DNA of 64,000 nucleotides, taken from NCBI GenBank assembly GCA_016286365.1, contig JAEESN010000005.1:1-64000 (forward strand), given 5' to 3'. Below are positions 50,583 to 60,574 of this stretch, piece after piece. Source of the DNA: Treponema sp. GTDB lineage: Bacteria; Spirochaetota; Spirochaetia; Treponematales; Treponemataceae. Both the position numbers and the translations under genes were made by a program. The notes below the pieces were generated by a model, which worked only from the letters and a program-made list of their open reading frames with translations, was not told the DNA's origin and made no database searches. Within the stretch, counting starts at the first letter, position 1, and each line of letters opens with the position of its first letter.

Positions 50583-52514
50583 TCAGACTACAGAAAAAAT
50601 AACGTTTTGGGTTGTGATGTCTATAGAGCCTGCTTTAAGATTAACCTTATCATTTAAATTAAAATCTCCGGTGTTGCGCAGCGTTGTCTGCATATCAAGT
50701 GCTGGAATTAAAAAGAGTGCATCGTTTCCACGCCTGTCGATGCAAAAGCCTTCGTACACGTTTTCGGGATTCTGTAAAAGATAAACAAGTTTCCAGTGAG
50801 TTTCGCTTAAACGACTTGCCTTACGTGCCGCAAGACTCGCCGCATCCCCTGCCGCGATTCGCTCAAGCATTTCGTCTTTTCCAAGAACATGTTCACCATT
50901 TATAAAAGCCCTTAACTGTTCGTGAGCCACAAGGTCAGAATATCGTCTGAGCGGAGAAGTAACCTGGCTGTAAAAACTCAAGCCAAGCCCTGCATGAGGA
51001 GCCGGTGTAATTCCGACAGAACGCTTTCTCATACACTTTACGCGTGCAAACTGCTCTGCCCAGCCTCCATCAGGTAATTTTTCGGGGAACTCGGGCGCTT
51101 CCTGACTCACATATGGGAAAGGAATTTTATTTTTGAAAGCAAAACGTGCTGCCCCTTCTCCTGCCAAAAGCATCAGCTCCTGAACCATATCATTTGATTC
51201 GTAGCGCTCTTCTTCTTCAACAGTAACCTTTTTTGTTTCCTTATCCACCTTGATGTGAACTTCGGGCATGCGGATTGTGACAGCATTATTTTTATTACGT
51301 CGGGAAAGATTTTTTCTTGCAAGCTCAAAAAGTGGTTTTAATTCAGCGCTGTCTTTCTGTTTTTCTGCTTCTGCATAAGAAATCATCTTTACGTGAACCA
51401 GAACCTTTTTTACTTCACACTCTTCTATTTCGGAAAGTTCATTTACCAAAAGCCTGAACGCAAGTGCACTCGATTTTACCTTTGGATCATCTCCCGCTTC
51501 TTTTTCCTTAAGACCAAGAGCATAATCCTCGAGCGAACTTTCGCAAAGCATACGGCTGGCCCCTTCGGGAATATAAAGAGTAGTTCCCCGGTCGCGTGCC
51601 GCAATATCGATTGATGAATCAGGTTTTACAGAACTTGCTGGGTCAGCAATACAAATCCAATAATATTTTCCGTCATAGCCAACCGCATCATCAGGGTCAG
51701 CAGCATCAGGAGCATCCACCGCATAGCATACACATGGAACTTCTTCCCTTTCTTCTTCGGGCATTTTTCCAAGCTGTTCACGTGCAGAATCAAAACTGAA
51801 TCCAAAGCGCGTAGGATGAGGATTTTTTGTTATATCCCAAATCCCTGTTTCTATTAAGAGCTTATGAGCTTTTTCCTGCGAAAGAGGAAGCCCTGCTTCT
51901 GTAAGGATTTTTGATTTATCTGTTTTATTTAAGGCAAATGCTTCTACTTCGCCCATGAATTTTGCATCGGAAGGAAGATCAAGCTTACGTTCCTTTAAGC
52001 GGTTTATAAAAGCCTGCCTGATTTCTGCCTCGTGTTCTTTTTCGTAATTTTTCTGATTAATCAGTTTGATTTCTTCTTCGCTTCTTGGAACAAAGATAAG
52101 ATTACCGTTTTTAAGTTCATCCTGTAAAAGTGCAAACTCTTCTGATTTATTAAAGGAATTAAAATAGGAAAAAGCCTTGTCTGCCTCGAATGCTGAAAAA
52201 GCAATTTCGCATAAATCTTTGAGTGAAATATTTTGTGATTTAGTCTCTTCGTCCGAGGCAAGAAGCTCGTAAGTTTCTTTTACAGCGGATGAATAATCTG
52301 AATCTGCGTTTTCCAGCACTTTTTCCAGAGAAGAAACCGGTCCTTCGTGAATTAAAGCGGCATCCTTTTCTCTGATTTTCTGCTCCTGATAAACGGCCTT
52401 TTTTCCAGTTGGAGTAGCAGGCTGAACGCAATATTTTATTATGAATTTGTCCTTATCGATATCGGTGACAACTGCAGGCTGATTTTTGTATAGGAGCAGA
52501 GAGAGCTTTTTCAT
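50583..52514 (-). CDS. RNase II/RNB-domain exoribonuclease-like protein
   Basis: DAPDAADPDDAVGYDGKYYWICIADPAS; HAGLGLSFYSQVTSPLRRYSDLVAHEQLRAFI. Confidence 0.9.
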   Translation of the reverse strand: MKKLSLLLYKNQPAVVTDIDKDKFIIKYCVQPATPTGKKAVYQEQKIREKDAALIHEGPVSSLEKVLENADSDYSSAVKETYELLASDEETKSQNISLKDLCEIAFSAFEADKAFSYFNSFNKSEEFALLQDELKNGNLIFVPRSEEEIKLINQKNYEKEHEAEIRQAFINRLKERKLDLPSDAKFMGEVEAFALNKTDKSKILTEAGLPLSQEKAHKLLIETGIWDITKNPHPTRFGFSFDSAREQLGKMPEEEREEVPCVCYAVDAPDAADPDDAVGYDGKYYWICIADPASSVKPDSSIDIAARDRGTTLYIPEGASRMLCESSLEDYALGLKEKEAGDDPKVKSSALAFRLLVNELSEIEECEVKKVLVHVKMISYAEAEKQKDSAELKPLFELARKNLSRRNKNNAVTIRMPEVHIKVDKETKKVTVEEEERYESNDMVQELMLLAGEGAARFAFKNKIPFPYVSQEAPEFPEKLPDGGWAEQFARVKCMRKRSVGITPAPHAGLGLSFYSQVTSPLRRYSDLVAHEQLRAFINGEHVLGKDEMLERIAAGDAASLAARKASRLSETHWKLVYLLQNPENVYEGFCIDRRGNDALFLIPALDMQTTLRNTGDFNLNDKVNLKAGSIDITTQNVIFSVV

Positions 52515-52572
52515 GAAGATAGTATATCATAAAAAAATACTTCCGCAAAGAATCATGTTTTCTTCTAATTTT

Positions 52573-52926
52573 CTATTCGTATTTATAATATTGCTTATAT
52601 ATACAATTATGTTCTATGCGTACTTATAAAAACTCTCACGCAAAGAACCACATTTTGCATGTGCTATTCGTACTTATAAAATCGCTCCCGCAGAGAACCA
52701 CATTTTGCTCCACTAAGATGACGTTCCGCAAAATGTGAACCTCTGCTCCGCGATTTTATAAAACGGATATTATGAGGGTTGAAAAAATTGTGAACCTTTG
52801 CTCCGAGTTTTTATAAAACATATATTATGAATAATGAAAAAAATATGAATCTCTGCTTCGCGATTTTATAAAACGGATATATAAAGAAAGATGATTTGCA
52901 GGCGGTTTTATAATACGGATATTTTG
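52573..52926. repeat. Intergenic array of inverted repeat arms: about three left arms then four right arms
   Basis: Left arms near 52573, 52615-52658, 52665-52708; right arms 52735-52775, 52790-52830, 52845-52882 and partial 52895-52923. Confidence 0.85.
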
Positions 52927-53026
52927 CCGGTAAAGGAAAAATAATTTTATGTGTTTTTATGATATACTATCTTCTTTTGCGCGGGGGGAATTTGGAAGAG
53001 AATTGTTAAATTACAAGATTTTTTTT

Positions 53027-53428
53027 TCATTTTTTTTCTATTTTCGAAATTATCTGGCCGTTGTTATCAATTTCTTGAAGTAAATAAATCTTATTATTTA
53101 ATACAATATACTGGCTGATACATTTTTCTGATATCGGGGAAATATCTGTATTAACGGTTTGCTCATATATGTCTGTATTTAATTTTAGGGAACAGTTTCC
53201 GTCTTCGAGCAGGTTGAACATCATAGAAAAATTTTTACTATCATCTTTGATTGAAAAAGATGTAATCTGTCTGTTTTCACCTAATCGCAAATCTACATCT
53301 ATGGAACTATTTTCCGGATGTATAAGATATGAATCGTTTTTATTTTTTATTGCCAGATCGTCTTTACAACTATTCAAGAGAAAAAGAATAATTAAAATAA
53401 TTAAACTGGTCCATGTTTTTTTTATCAT
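53027..53428 (-). CDS. Hypothetical lipoprotein
   Basis: Lipobox LLNSC; 133 aa. Confidence 0.55.
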   Translation of the reverse strand: MIKKTWTSLIILIILFLLNSCKDDLAIKNKNDSYLIHPENSSIDVDLRLGENRQITSFSIKDDSKNFSMMFNLLEDGNCSLKLNTDIYEQTVNTDISPISEKCISQYIVLNNKIYLLQEIDNNGQIISKIEKK

Positions 53429-53488
53429 ATCATCACCTCATAACCTTATTTATGATATTTCATTAGTCCACAAATCCTGACTTTATAA

Positions 53489-54034
53489 CTAAGAAAAAAT
53501 ACATTCCGTTATTACAAACCGGGCGGTGGGATTATTTTTCAGTAGGTTTGTTATAATTTCAATATGTGCAGGAGGAATAAAAAATTCTTCGTGATTAAGA
53601 ATGCGAAAATACCAGGATTTGATTTCTTTCTCTCCGTCGACTATTGAATATCTTATTGTGTCCGCATATTTATAATCATCACCGTAAATAAATAAGTCAA
53701 AAGTATCCGAAACTGAATACTTATACTCCGGAATAAAAAGCCCTACAGTAGCATTATCATCTTTGAGTTCTGCTTTGTAAATTTTATTTTTGCAGGTAAA
53801 TAAAATTCTTTCATCAGAAAAATCAATTCTTTGTTTTTTGATTTCTGGTTTGAATTCTTTATAGGCTTTTTTTAATTTTGAAGGAATGGTCCAGTAAGAA
53901 ATTTTTTCACCCGGCCAGATGCGAAAATACACATTCTTTTTATCCCTTCGAATTTCGAACGAAAACAAGAGATAAATTATTGCAAGAAAAATTAGTATCC
54001 TTTTTGTATAAATCTTCCAACACGATTTTTTCAT
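53489..54034 (-). CDS. Hypothetical single-TM protein
   Basis: N-terminal TM (ILIFLAIIYLLFSF); 181 aa. Confidence 0.5.
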   Translation of the reverse strand: MKKSCWKIYTKRILIFLAIIYLLFSFEIRRDKKNVYFRIWPGEKISYWTIPSKLKKAYKEFKPEIKKQRIDFSDERILFTCKNKIYKAELKDDNATVGLFIPEYKYSVSDTFDLFIYGDDYKYADTIRYSIVDGEKEIKSWYFRILNHEEFFIPPAHIEIITNLLKNNPTARFVITECIFS

Positions 54035-54062
54035 AAACTTTCCTTTTTATATAATTATATAT

Positions 54063-54404
54063 TTACTCCGTAAATGGATTACGTATTGCAGTAACAAAAG
54101 CTCCTAAGAATATAAGAATTATAAAAATACAAAAAATAAAATAGAATATCAAAAACCCAATTTTGGGCAGCTTGTTAGTTCCGTTTTCCTTATTTTGTTT
54201 TATTGACTTTACTGATATAATGCCCTTAATCATCATACCTAGTGCAAAAATAATAAATAGAAAAATAAAAACCAATGAAACTATGTGCATTGTTTTTGCG
54301 CTAAAATGCTTAGACCCAAACAAAAAAAATAAAAAAATAAAAATGGGAAATAATCGATATAATATATTAATAATCACTGTAAAATATATCGAATTCTTTT
54401 TCAC
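54063..54404 (-). CDS. Hypothetical membrane protein
   Basis: Three hydrophobic segments; overlaps upstream gene by 4 nt. Confidence 0.5.
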   Translation of the reverse strand: MKKNSIYFTVIINILYRLFPIFIFLFFLFGSKHFSAKTMHIVSLVFIFLFIIFALGMMIKGIISVKSIKQNKENGTNKLPKIGFLIFYFIFCIFIILIFLGAFVTAIRNPFTE

Positions 54405-54856
54405 TCTTTAATTCCTTCTTTAGAAATTTTAAAACTGTATTCTTTTCCATCAATTTGTTCAAAATGCTGGGCTTCTTTGTGATCATTATTATATTGAATT
54501 ACCGTTCTGAAATTTTTATCAGCTTTTAAATCTAAGAAAGTATCTGATTTGGTCATATTTATAGCACAGGTATCTTCTTCATCATTTATCGCTTCTAATG
54601 AATAAAAATCTTCAGAAATAATTCCATTACATTTTTTTTCAAAATTATCGATAGAAAATTGCATTTCATTTTGTTCAGGAAAAAAGACAATTACTTTGTT
54701 GTTTGGCTGAATTAACTCAAGGTTTATGACCTTATCACCTTCGACTGTATAATTAATTTTACAATCATCCGAAAGATTTATTGTTTTAAAATTATTCCGC
54801 GAGCATCCACTAATAATAAAGATTATAAATATGTAAATTAAACACGATTTTTTCAT
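54401..54856 (-). CDS. Hypothetical lipoprotein
   Basis: Lipobox IISGC; 151 aa. Confidence 0.55.
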   Translation of the reverse strand: MKKSCLIYIFIIFIISGCSRNNFKTINLSDDCKINYTVEGDKVINLELIQPNNKVIVFFPEQNEMQFSIDNFEKKCNGIISEDFYSLEAINDEEDTCAINMTKSDTFLDLKADKNFRTVIQYNNDHKEAQHFEQIDGKEYSFKISKEGIKE

Positions 54857-54897
54857 AGCACTACCTCCCTACTCCACAATTTCATTTTCTCTTCCCA

Positions 54898-55953
54898 TTA
54901 AAACTTAAAAACATTTACCCAGGTTGTATCGGTGTAAGAGTCGTAAATCAGTAACAGATATGAATCGGAAGTTACAGTGAAAGCTCCGAGAACAGATTTT
55001 TTTTCATCAGGGAAAAGAACATCCTGTAAAATTATGTTTCCTGCTTTGTCTGTTTTTAAAACGGTTGTTGTGTATTCTGCATCTCCATCCCAGATTGTGT
55101 AAAAGGCTGTTGTGTAATCAGGACCCTCGTTATAACAGAGACAATCGTAATTAAAATATTTATCATCAAGATGATTTTCTTTTAAAAATTCTGCCTTAAA
55201 CTTTTCTACATCATCCCAGATTATTTTTTTAATCACAGGATTATTTTCTGTAACTTCCTTATTTTTTTTGCATAGTTCATAATAGTTTGGTTTAATGTTT
55301 GTATTGTGATTCTTTGGAATCTTATAATTCCCAGGAATTGCTGTGGAACTGTTGCGTTTATCTTCTTTGTCGGTACTGGAAATAGAAACTCCTTGCGAAG
55401 AATAAGAAATCACAGTAGAAAATCCGGCACCCACCAAAAGTTTTTCATCTTCTGAGACATGAATTCCTTTAATATAACCTCTAAGATATAATCCTTCCTG
55501 TTCATATTTTATGATTTTTACATGATCAAAAAATTTCTCTCTGCCTTCTTTTCCATAAAAATACAATTGTTCTGAGCGTACAGAATTTAATATTTTTAAT
55601 TCTTTATTTTCTTCTTCAAAAAGAATTACTAAATTTTTAAGAAGCTCGTTATGAGTTATTTTCTGATTTACACGATTATATCTAGCCTTAAGCTCAATGT
55701 AATCACGAGGACCTGCTTCCAACTCTATTTTTTGATTGAACATATGATTCAAATCCAAAAGTGTTACACGTAAAGTAAAATCCACTTCTTCATCAGAGAT
55801 ATCATCATCTATAAATACGTATATCTTATTACTGTATTCAGGATTTTCACAAATATAAGAATATCTTGCTTTTGTGCACGAAAAAAAGATTAAAGAAAAA
55901 AAGATAATCAGAAGACTTTTTATTAAATTACTCTGTTTTTTTATAATATACAT
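54898..55953 (-). CDS. Hypothetical lipoprotein
   Basis: Lipobox IFFSC; 351 aa. Confidence 0.6.
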   Translation of the reverse strand: MYIIKKQSNLIKSLLIIFFSLIFFSCTKARYSYICENPEYSNKIYVFIDDDISDEEVDFTLRVTLLDLNHMFNQKIELEAGPRDYIELKARYNRVNQKITHNELLKNLVILFEEENKELKILNSVRSEQLYFYGKEGREKFFDHVKIIKYEQEGLYLRGYIKGIHVSEDEKLLVGAGFSTVISYSSQGVSISSTDKEDKRNSSTAIPGNYKIPKNHNTNIKPNYYELCKKNKEVTENNPVIKKIIWDDVEKFKAEFLKENHLDDKYFNYDCLCYNEGPDYTTAFYTIWDGDAEYTTTVLKTDKAGNIILQDVLFPDEKKSVLGAFTVTSDSYLLLIYDSYTDTTWVNVFKF

Positions 55954-56003
55954 TTTTTGTCCCTATATATTTAATTATAAAATAAGGTGGGCATCCTGTC
56001 CAA

Positions 56004-56570
56004 TTATCTTTTCTGCCTGATAAAACTTACCACACTATTAGCAGTTGGATATGAATCTATAGGAAAGAAAATGTCGAAAGTGCCCAGATGAATAAAATGT
56101 CCAAAGCCTGGTTCAGTTTGTATCTCTGGGTTTTTGATAATTTTTTGTAAATCTGCGAGACTTGTTTTTCCCTCTTCTATAACAGCAGAATTATATGTGA
56201 TTTTTTCATAAAAGACGGCATAGATTTTTTTAGTGTCCGGGGTGAATGAATGATCATCTGAAAATTGAAAAGCAATTTTTACATTTGTGTCGTCTATTTT
56301 GGAATTGTAATAAGGAAGAATTGTGCCAGAATCGCACATGATTAAACCGTCGCTAATTTTATTTACTAAATCTAGTTTCTTGGCAAAGTCATCATCGTCA
56401 TCTATAGGAACAAACACAACCCCGCGCTCTGCAACTTCTACGCTCTGTGTTATTTCATTTCTTTTTTCTTTATTTGAACAGCTGCAGAAAAAAAGACAAA
56501 GTCCCAGAGAAACGGTCATCAGTGAAATTAAAGAAATAAACTTTTTGTTTTTTAAAATACTGTTTTTCAT
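56004..56570 (-). CDS. Hypothetical lipoprotein
   Basis: Lipobox-like LCLFFCSC; 188 aa. Confidence 0.55.
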   Translation of the reverse strand: MKNSILKNKKFISLISLMTVSLGLCLFFCSCSNKEKRNEITQSVEVAERGVVFVPIDDDDDFAKKLDLVNKISDGLIMCDSGTILPYYNSKIDDTNVKIAFQFSDDHSFTPDTKKIYAVFYEKITYNSAVIEEGKTSLADLQKIIKNPEIQTEPGFGHFIHLGTFDIFFPIDSYPTANSVVSFIRQKR

Positions 56571-56606
56571 TTTTTTCTCTCCCTCCGATTTTCTTTTATA
56601 AACTGA

Positions 56607-58388
56607 TTATCTGTTTCTGACTTTTGCAGCTCTATTCAAAGGCCAGAATTTACAGATTGGTTTTCCTTCGATGAGTTTTTTGTTTATGTAAACTGGATCC
56701 ATATTAGAGTAATACATGATAGAAGAAGGATCCGAAGAAGTGATGTTCACAAGTTTATAACCTTTTCCGTGGCGTAAATCTTCTGAATTAAAGCGGTTAT
56801 CGCCCATCATAAAGTAACAGTTTTCCGGAATATAATCAGGCTCGCCGTTTTCTTTACATGCAGGGAATACAGGCATATTTCTCTGATCATTCTGGAGGAT
56901 GTAATTATTCAAGTTTTCAAAATCGGCCTGAACAGAAACAATATCAGGATGACCAATTACATCAGAGAAGAAATATCCTTTTGCAATCAATTTTGAATAT
57001 TCATAGAAGATTTTTGTCATGTCGTATTTGAACATAACGTTTAATCTGTAGTTAGCTTCGGCATACATATCTCTTGTCTGTTTTTTTGAAGCACACCATG
57101 AGGTTGCAAATTTTTCGAACCAGTTGAATCCATCTTTTGTTGTAAGAACATCCGAAGCAATTAAATCGATTGTTCTGTAAATGCCGTAAGAATTATACTC
57201 AGGAACTACGAACGCTGAATCTTCAAAAGTTGAATTCTTTTTAATCTGGGAAAGCATCTGTTCTATTTCTTTTTGAACTTCGTCAAGATTCAGGTTTCTT
57301 CTTGCTTCTTCTAAATCGAGCATTTTCTGATAAGGAAGATACATGATTTCTGTTCGTACGCTCTGCCCAGGCTTGAGGTTTGGAAGAATTGATTTTATAT
57401 CCCAGAGCGCATATTTTGAATCAATCTTCTGTGCCGTAAATTCCTGATTATCTTTTGTGCGCGCATACAAAGTTCCATCGAGCATTACAAGCTGTTCACC
57501 TTCTTCTCCACATATTCGTTTTACAAGAGGATCGTACTTCATATTTCCGTCTTCGTCGCGATTCAACTGAAGGCCGCTGAAAGAAAGCATGTATAGAAGA
57601 TGAGAAGTAACGCTCTGAATCTCTGATTTTCTGTCGATTGTATATTTTGGATTTCTTAAAACAACAACATCACCACGCTTATAATCTGTAAAATCCGGGA
57701 AGCCGATGTCTGTAAGAGGGAACTTTGGTCCGCAGTTGAATTTTGTAACGATTACCTTATCTCCAACCAAGAATTCTCCAACCATAGATTCTGAAGGAAT
57801 TACATAAAGCTGGAAAAAGAAAATCTGAAGAAGGAATACAAAGAAAACTGCCTGAACTAAAGCGTCTATCCATTCAAGAATTTCTATCACAACAAATCTT
57901 AAGCCCTTACCCTTTTCTGTTTTAACATAAGGAACAGCCCAATCTTTTGTGAGCGGAATAAATTTCTTTGGATTCATGTAATGACTGATGACGAGTGAAG
58001 AAATAAAAACTACAAGCCAGATTAAAACCGAAAGCGCATCAAACCATTTATAAGTTTCTGTCTTTCCTGCCCTTCTTAAAATAAACGAAAGAAGGAATAC
58101 ATAAGGAAGATACTGCGCAAGTCTTAAAAATACATTTGCGGGTTTTGCACTGTTGTTTTTAATCATCTTAAAAAATCCAAAATAAATGGATGCAACAGTG
58201 ATTGCAAGTGAAATCGGAAATGCTAAAAGCGAAATATCAGCATGAAAACTGATAGAAAAAATTGTAAAAAGAATTGCGCTTACAAATGCACAATAACAGC
58301 TGATTTTAAAGATTTTCTGTTCGTTCTGTGAAAAAAATAAAACGACTGGATTAGTTTTTTTGCTCTTCGAATTTTTTTTGTTACTCAT
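56607..58388 (-). CDS. lepB: Signal peptidase I, unusually large
   Basis: YVIPSESMVGEFLVGDKVIVTKF (Ser box), PLVKRICGEEGEQL (Lys box), YFMMGDNRFNSEDLRHGKGY. Confidence 0.88.
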   Translation of the reverse strand: MSNKKNSKSKKTNPVVLFFSQNEQKIFKISCYCAFVSAILFTIFSISFHADISLLAFPISLAITVASIYFGFFKMIKNNSAKPANVFLRLAQYLPYVFLLSFILRRAGKTETYKWFDALSVLIWLVVFISSLVISHYMNPKKFIPLTKDWAVPYVKTEKGKGLRFVVIEILEWIDALVQAVFFVFLLQIFFFQLYVIPSESMVGEFLVGDKVIVTKFNCGPKFPLTDIGFPDFTDYKRGDVVVLRNPKYTIDRKSEIQSVTSHLLYMLSFSGLQLNRDEDGNMKYDPLVKRICGEEGEQLVMLDGTLYARTKDNQEFTAQKIDSKYALWDIKSILPNLKPGQSVRTEIMYLPYQKMLDLEEARRNLNLDEVQKEIEQMLSQIKKNSTFEDSAFVVPEYNSYGIYRTIDLIASDVLTTKDGFNWFEKFATSWCASKKQTRDMYAEANYRLNVMFKYDMTKIFYEYSKLIAKGYFFSDVIGHPDIVSVQADFENLNNYILQNDQRNMPVFPACKENGEPDYIPENCYFMMGDNRFNSEDLRHGKGYKLVNITSSDPSSIMYYSNMDPVYINKKLIEGKPICKFWPLNRAAKVRNR

Positions 58389-58409
58389 GATATTAATATA
58401 ACAAATTTT

Positions 58410-59186
58410 TTAATCTTTTGTAACATGGTCTAAAAACATTCTTGTAAAATTAAGTTCCATTGCGCTGTAAAAATTTTCATCGGCCTGGCGGATATTTCGG
58501 GCACTTTCGTATATGCATTTTATATCTTCGAGCTTTGTATATCGTTCACCCCGGAGTGTCTGGAATGGAGCGTCGGTTTCTAAAAGGAGATTTTGTTCGG
58601 GAAGATTTTTTACACAGTCAATCACTTTTTTGTTATTGTTCATCATCTGTTTTCCAAAGCTGAAAAAGCAGTTTATATTTCTGGATATAAGTGAGTTTGC
58701 TTCTATTAAAGTTCCCATAAAAGAGTGAAACAAAACAGACGGGAGTTTTTTTAATTTCCCCGAATATTCAAAAAGCTTGTGATTAGCTTTCCGGCAGTGT
58801 ACGACAAGAGGTTTATTATAAAAAAGGGCAAGTTCCAGTTGTATGTTAAACATCTCTTCCTGTTTTACAGCCTGGGCCTTAAACTCCTCTGTAAAATAAT
58901 CAAAGCCTGCTTCGCCTATTGCTTTTATACCAGATGCCGGATCTTTTAAAAGGTGTTCAAGATAATCAGCATTTTCTTTTATATCTATATATTCTGCGCT
59001 CTGGGGATGAAGACCAAACGAAAGAACTCCGCAAGTTTTATCTTTAAAAAATTCTTTCTGGGTTTCCCACTCTTTTATTGAATGCGCACAGGTACATCCC
59101 ATCCACTTTTCCGGCACAGAAGGGAAATCCAGCAGGTGAAAATGCGCATCGCAGAAAGTAAAATTTTTTAAAGATTTTTCTAACAT
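58410..59186 (-). CDS. TatD-family hydrolase
   Basis: FCDAHFHLLDFPS, AIGEAGFDYF, LVVHCRKANHKLFEY, LLLETDAPF. Confidence 0.9.
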   Translation of the reverse strand: MLEKSLKNFTFCDAHFHLLDFPSVPEKWMGCTCAHSIKEWETQKEFFKDKTCGVLSFGLHPQSAEYIDIKENADYLEHLLKDPASGIKAIGEAGFDYFTEEFKAQAVKQEEMFNIQLELALFYNKPLVVHCRKANHKLFEYSGKLKKLPSVLFHSFMGTLIEANSLISRNINCFFSFGKQMMNNNKKVIDCVKNLPEQNLLLETDAPFQTLRGERYTKLEDIKCIYESARNIRQADENFYSAMELNFTRMFLDHVTKD

Positions 59187-59276
59187 ATTTTTTATTATAT
59201 CCGAAAATAAAGTAATTGCCAGGAAGTAATCCGACATAAAATATAGAAATAAATCATTTTTAGAAGGGGAAAAAAA

Positions 59277-59489
59277 ATGAAAAGCTATACACTTAAAAGC
59301 ATTGGAAAAAACACTGATTATATGACTATCGTCCGCGAAATGGAAGATGGATTTGTTGTAAAAATTGTCCGCGATATGGACGGCTACGAAGATGTAAAAA
59401 CTGATTACATCTCTAAAGAACTCTTCGACAGCTGCCTTAGAACAGGCTATCTTACAGAAATAAAAGAAAAAGTTGCAGTTAACGCTTAA
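59277..59489 (+). CDS. Small hypothetical protein
   Basis: 70-aa ORF with an upstream purine-rich RBS (agaaggggaaaaaa) and a terminator downstream. Confidence 0.65.
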   Translation: MKSYTLKSIGKNTDYMTIVREMEDGFVVKIVRDMDGYEDVKTDYISKELFDSCLRTGYLTEIKEKVAVNA

Positions 59490-59523
59490 TTGCGAAAACT
59501 GAAAAAGCCTCCTTTTTTTGATA

Positions 59524-59573
59524 AAACCGTGCAGTTTTTCTGATATGGATTTTCTGCACGGTTTCTTTTTTTA
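59524..59573 (+). terminator. Rho-independent terminator between convergent genes
   Basis: aaaccgtgcag ... ctgcacggttt 11-bp stem, then cttttttt. Confidence 0.85.
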
Positions 59574-60506
59574 AACTCTTTTCTGTCCGCTGATTAATTT
59601 AAGCGCTTCTTCTATGCGCTCTTTTTTGTCAGGCACCGGTTTAAGCCAGTTGATTGTAACACCTTTTTTTTCCATCATGCGAAACCAGGTTTCCTGCCGC
59701 TTTGCAAACTGTCTTATGGCAATAAAAAGTTTTTCTGTCATCTCTTCCTGGCTTTTGTATTTTCCTTCAAGGTATTCGGAGCAGAAGCGGTATTCAAGAC
59801 CGAGTTTTTCCAGGCGCTCAAAACTGATTCCGCTTTCGTGTATTTCTTTTACTTCGTCTATCATCCCTTCGGCAATTCTTTCTTCCAGACGGCGGCGGAT
59901 ATTTTCCCACATAAGGGGACGAGGAAGTGTTGTTCCTATTATGAATGGTTTTATGTCTGGGCGCGAAGAAGAAGTTGTGTCATATCCTGCTTTTTTTGCT
60001 TCGATGATTTCTATTGCCTTAATAAGCCTTTCTCTTTCCTGTAAGTCTGCCATAACATGTAAGACAGGCTGATCTTTTAAAACCCTTTTTCCAAGTTCTT
60101 CCAGGCTTAAACCTTCAAGCTCCTTACGAAGCTCTTTATTTTCGGGGATGTTTACAAGTTCATAATTTCGGACAATGGAATCTAAATACATCCCTGTTCC
60201 GCCAACTATTACCGGAAGCCTTCCCCTCTCCTGTATTTCTTTAAATGCCTTATAAAAATCTTTCTGGTAGTCGTAAACTGTGTATTCTGCAGGAAGGTCA
60301 ATTATGTCTATTAAATGATATGGAATTATTTTACCGTCGACCTCGTATTCATCAAGATCTTTTCCGGAGCCTATGTTGAGTTTTCTGTATGTCTGGCGTG
60401 AATCTGCCGAGATGATTTCTCCGTCTAAAGCGTCCGCAACGGCAACTCCGATCGAAGTCTTTCCCACAGCAGTCGGTCCAAGAACTATTATGCAGTTATA
60501 TTCCAT
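59571..60506 (-). CDS. miaA: tRNA dimethylallyltransferase
   Basis: IIVLGPTAVGKTSIGVAVADALDGEIISADSRQTYRKLNIGSGK; VIVGGTGMYLDSIVRNY. Confidence 0.96.
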   Translation of the reverse strand: MEYNCIIVLGPTAVGKTSIGVAVADALDGEIISADSRQTYRKLNIGSGKDLDEYEVDGKIIPYHLIDIIDLPAEYTVYDYQKDFYKAFKEIQERGRLPVIVGGTGMYLDSIVRNYELVNIPENKELRKELEGLSLEELGKRVLKDQPVLHVMADLQERERLIKAIEIIEAKKAGYDTTSSSRPDIKPFIIGTTLPRPLMWENIRRRLEERIAEGMIDEVKEIHESGISFERLEKLGLEYRFCSEYLEGKYKSQEEMTEKLFIAIRQFAKRQETWFRMMEKKGVTINWLKPVPDKKERIEEALKLISGQKRV

Positions 60507-60574
60507 ACACTATATTCCAAACAAAATCCCGTGAATTAATTCAAACATTTTCGTCATGCATTCACACAAGGAGT

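Noticed and set aside
52573-52926. CRISPR array
   Set aside because: Units are diverged inverted arms without uniform repeats and unique spacers, and no cas genes are in the window.
59614-60072. 152-aa plus-strand ORF
   Set aside because: Antisense to miaA; serine-rich artefact.
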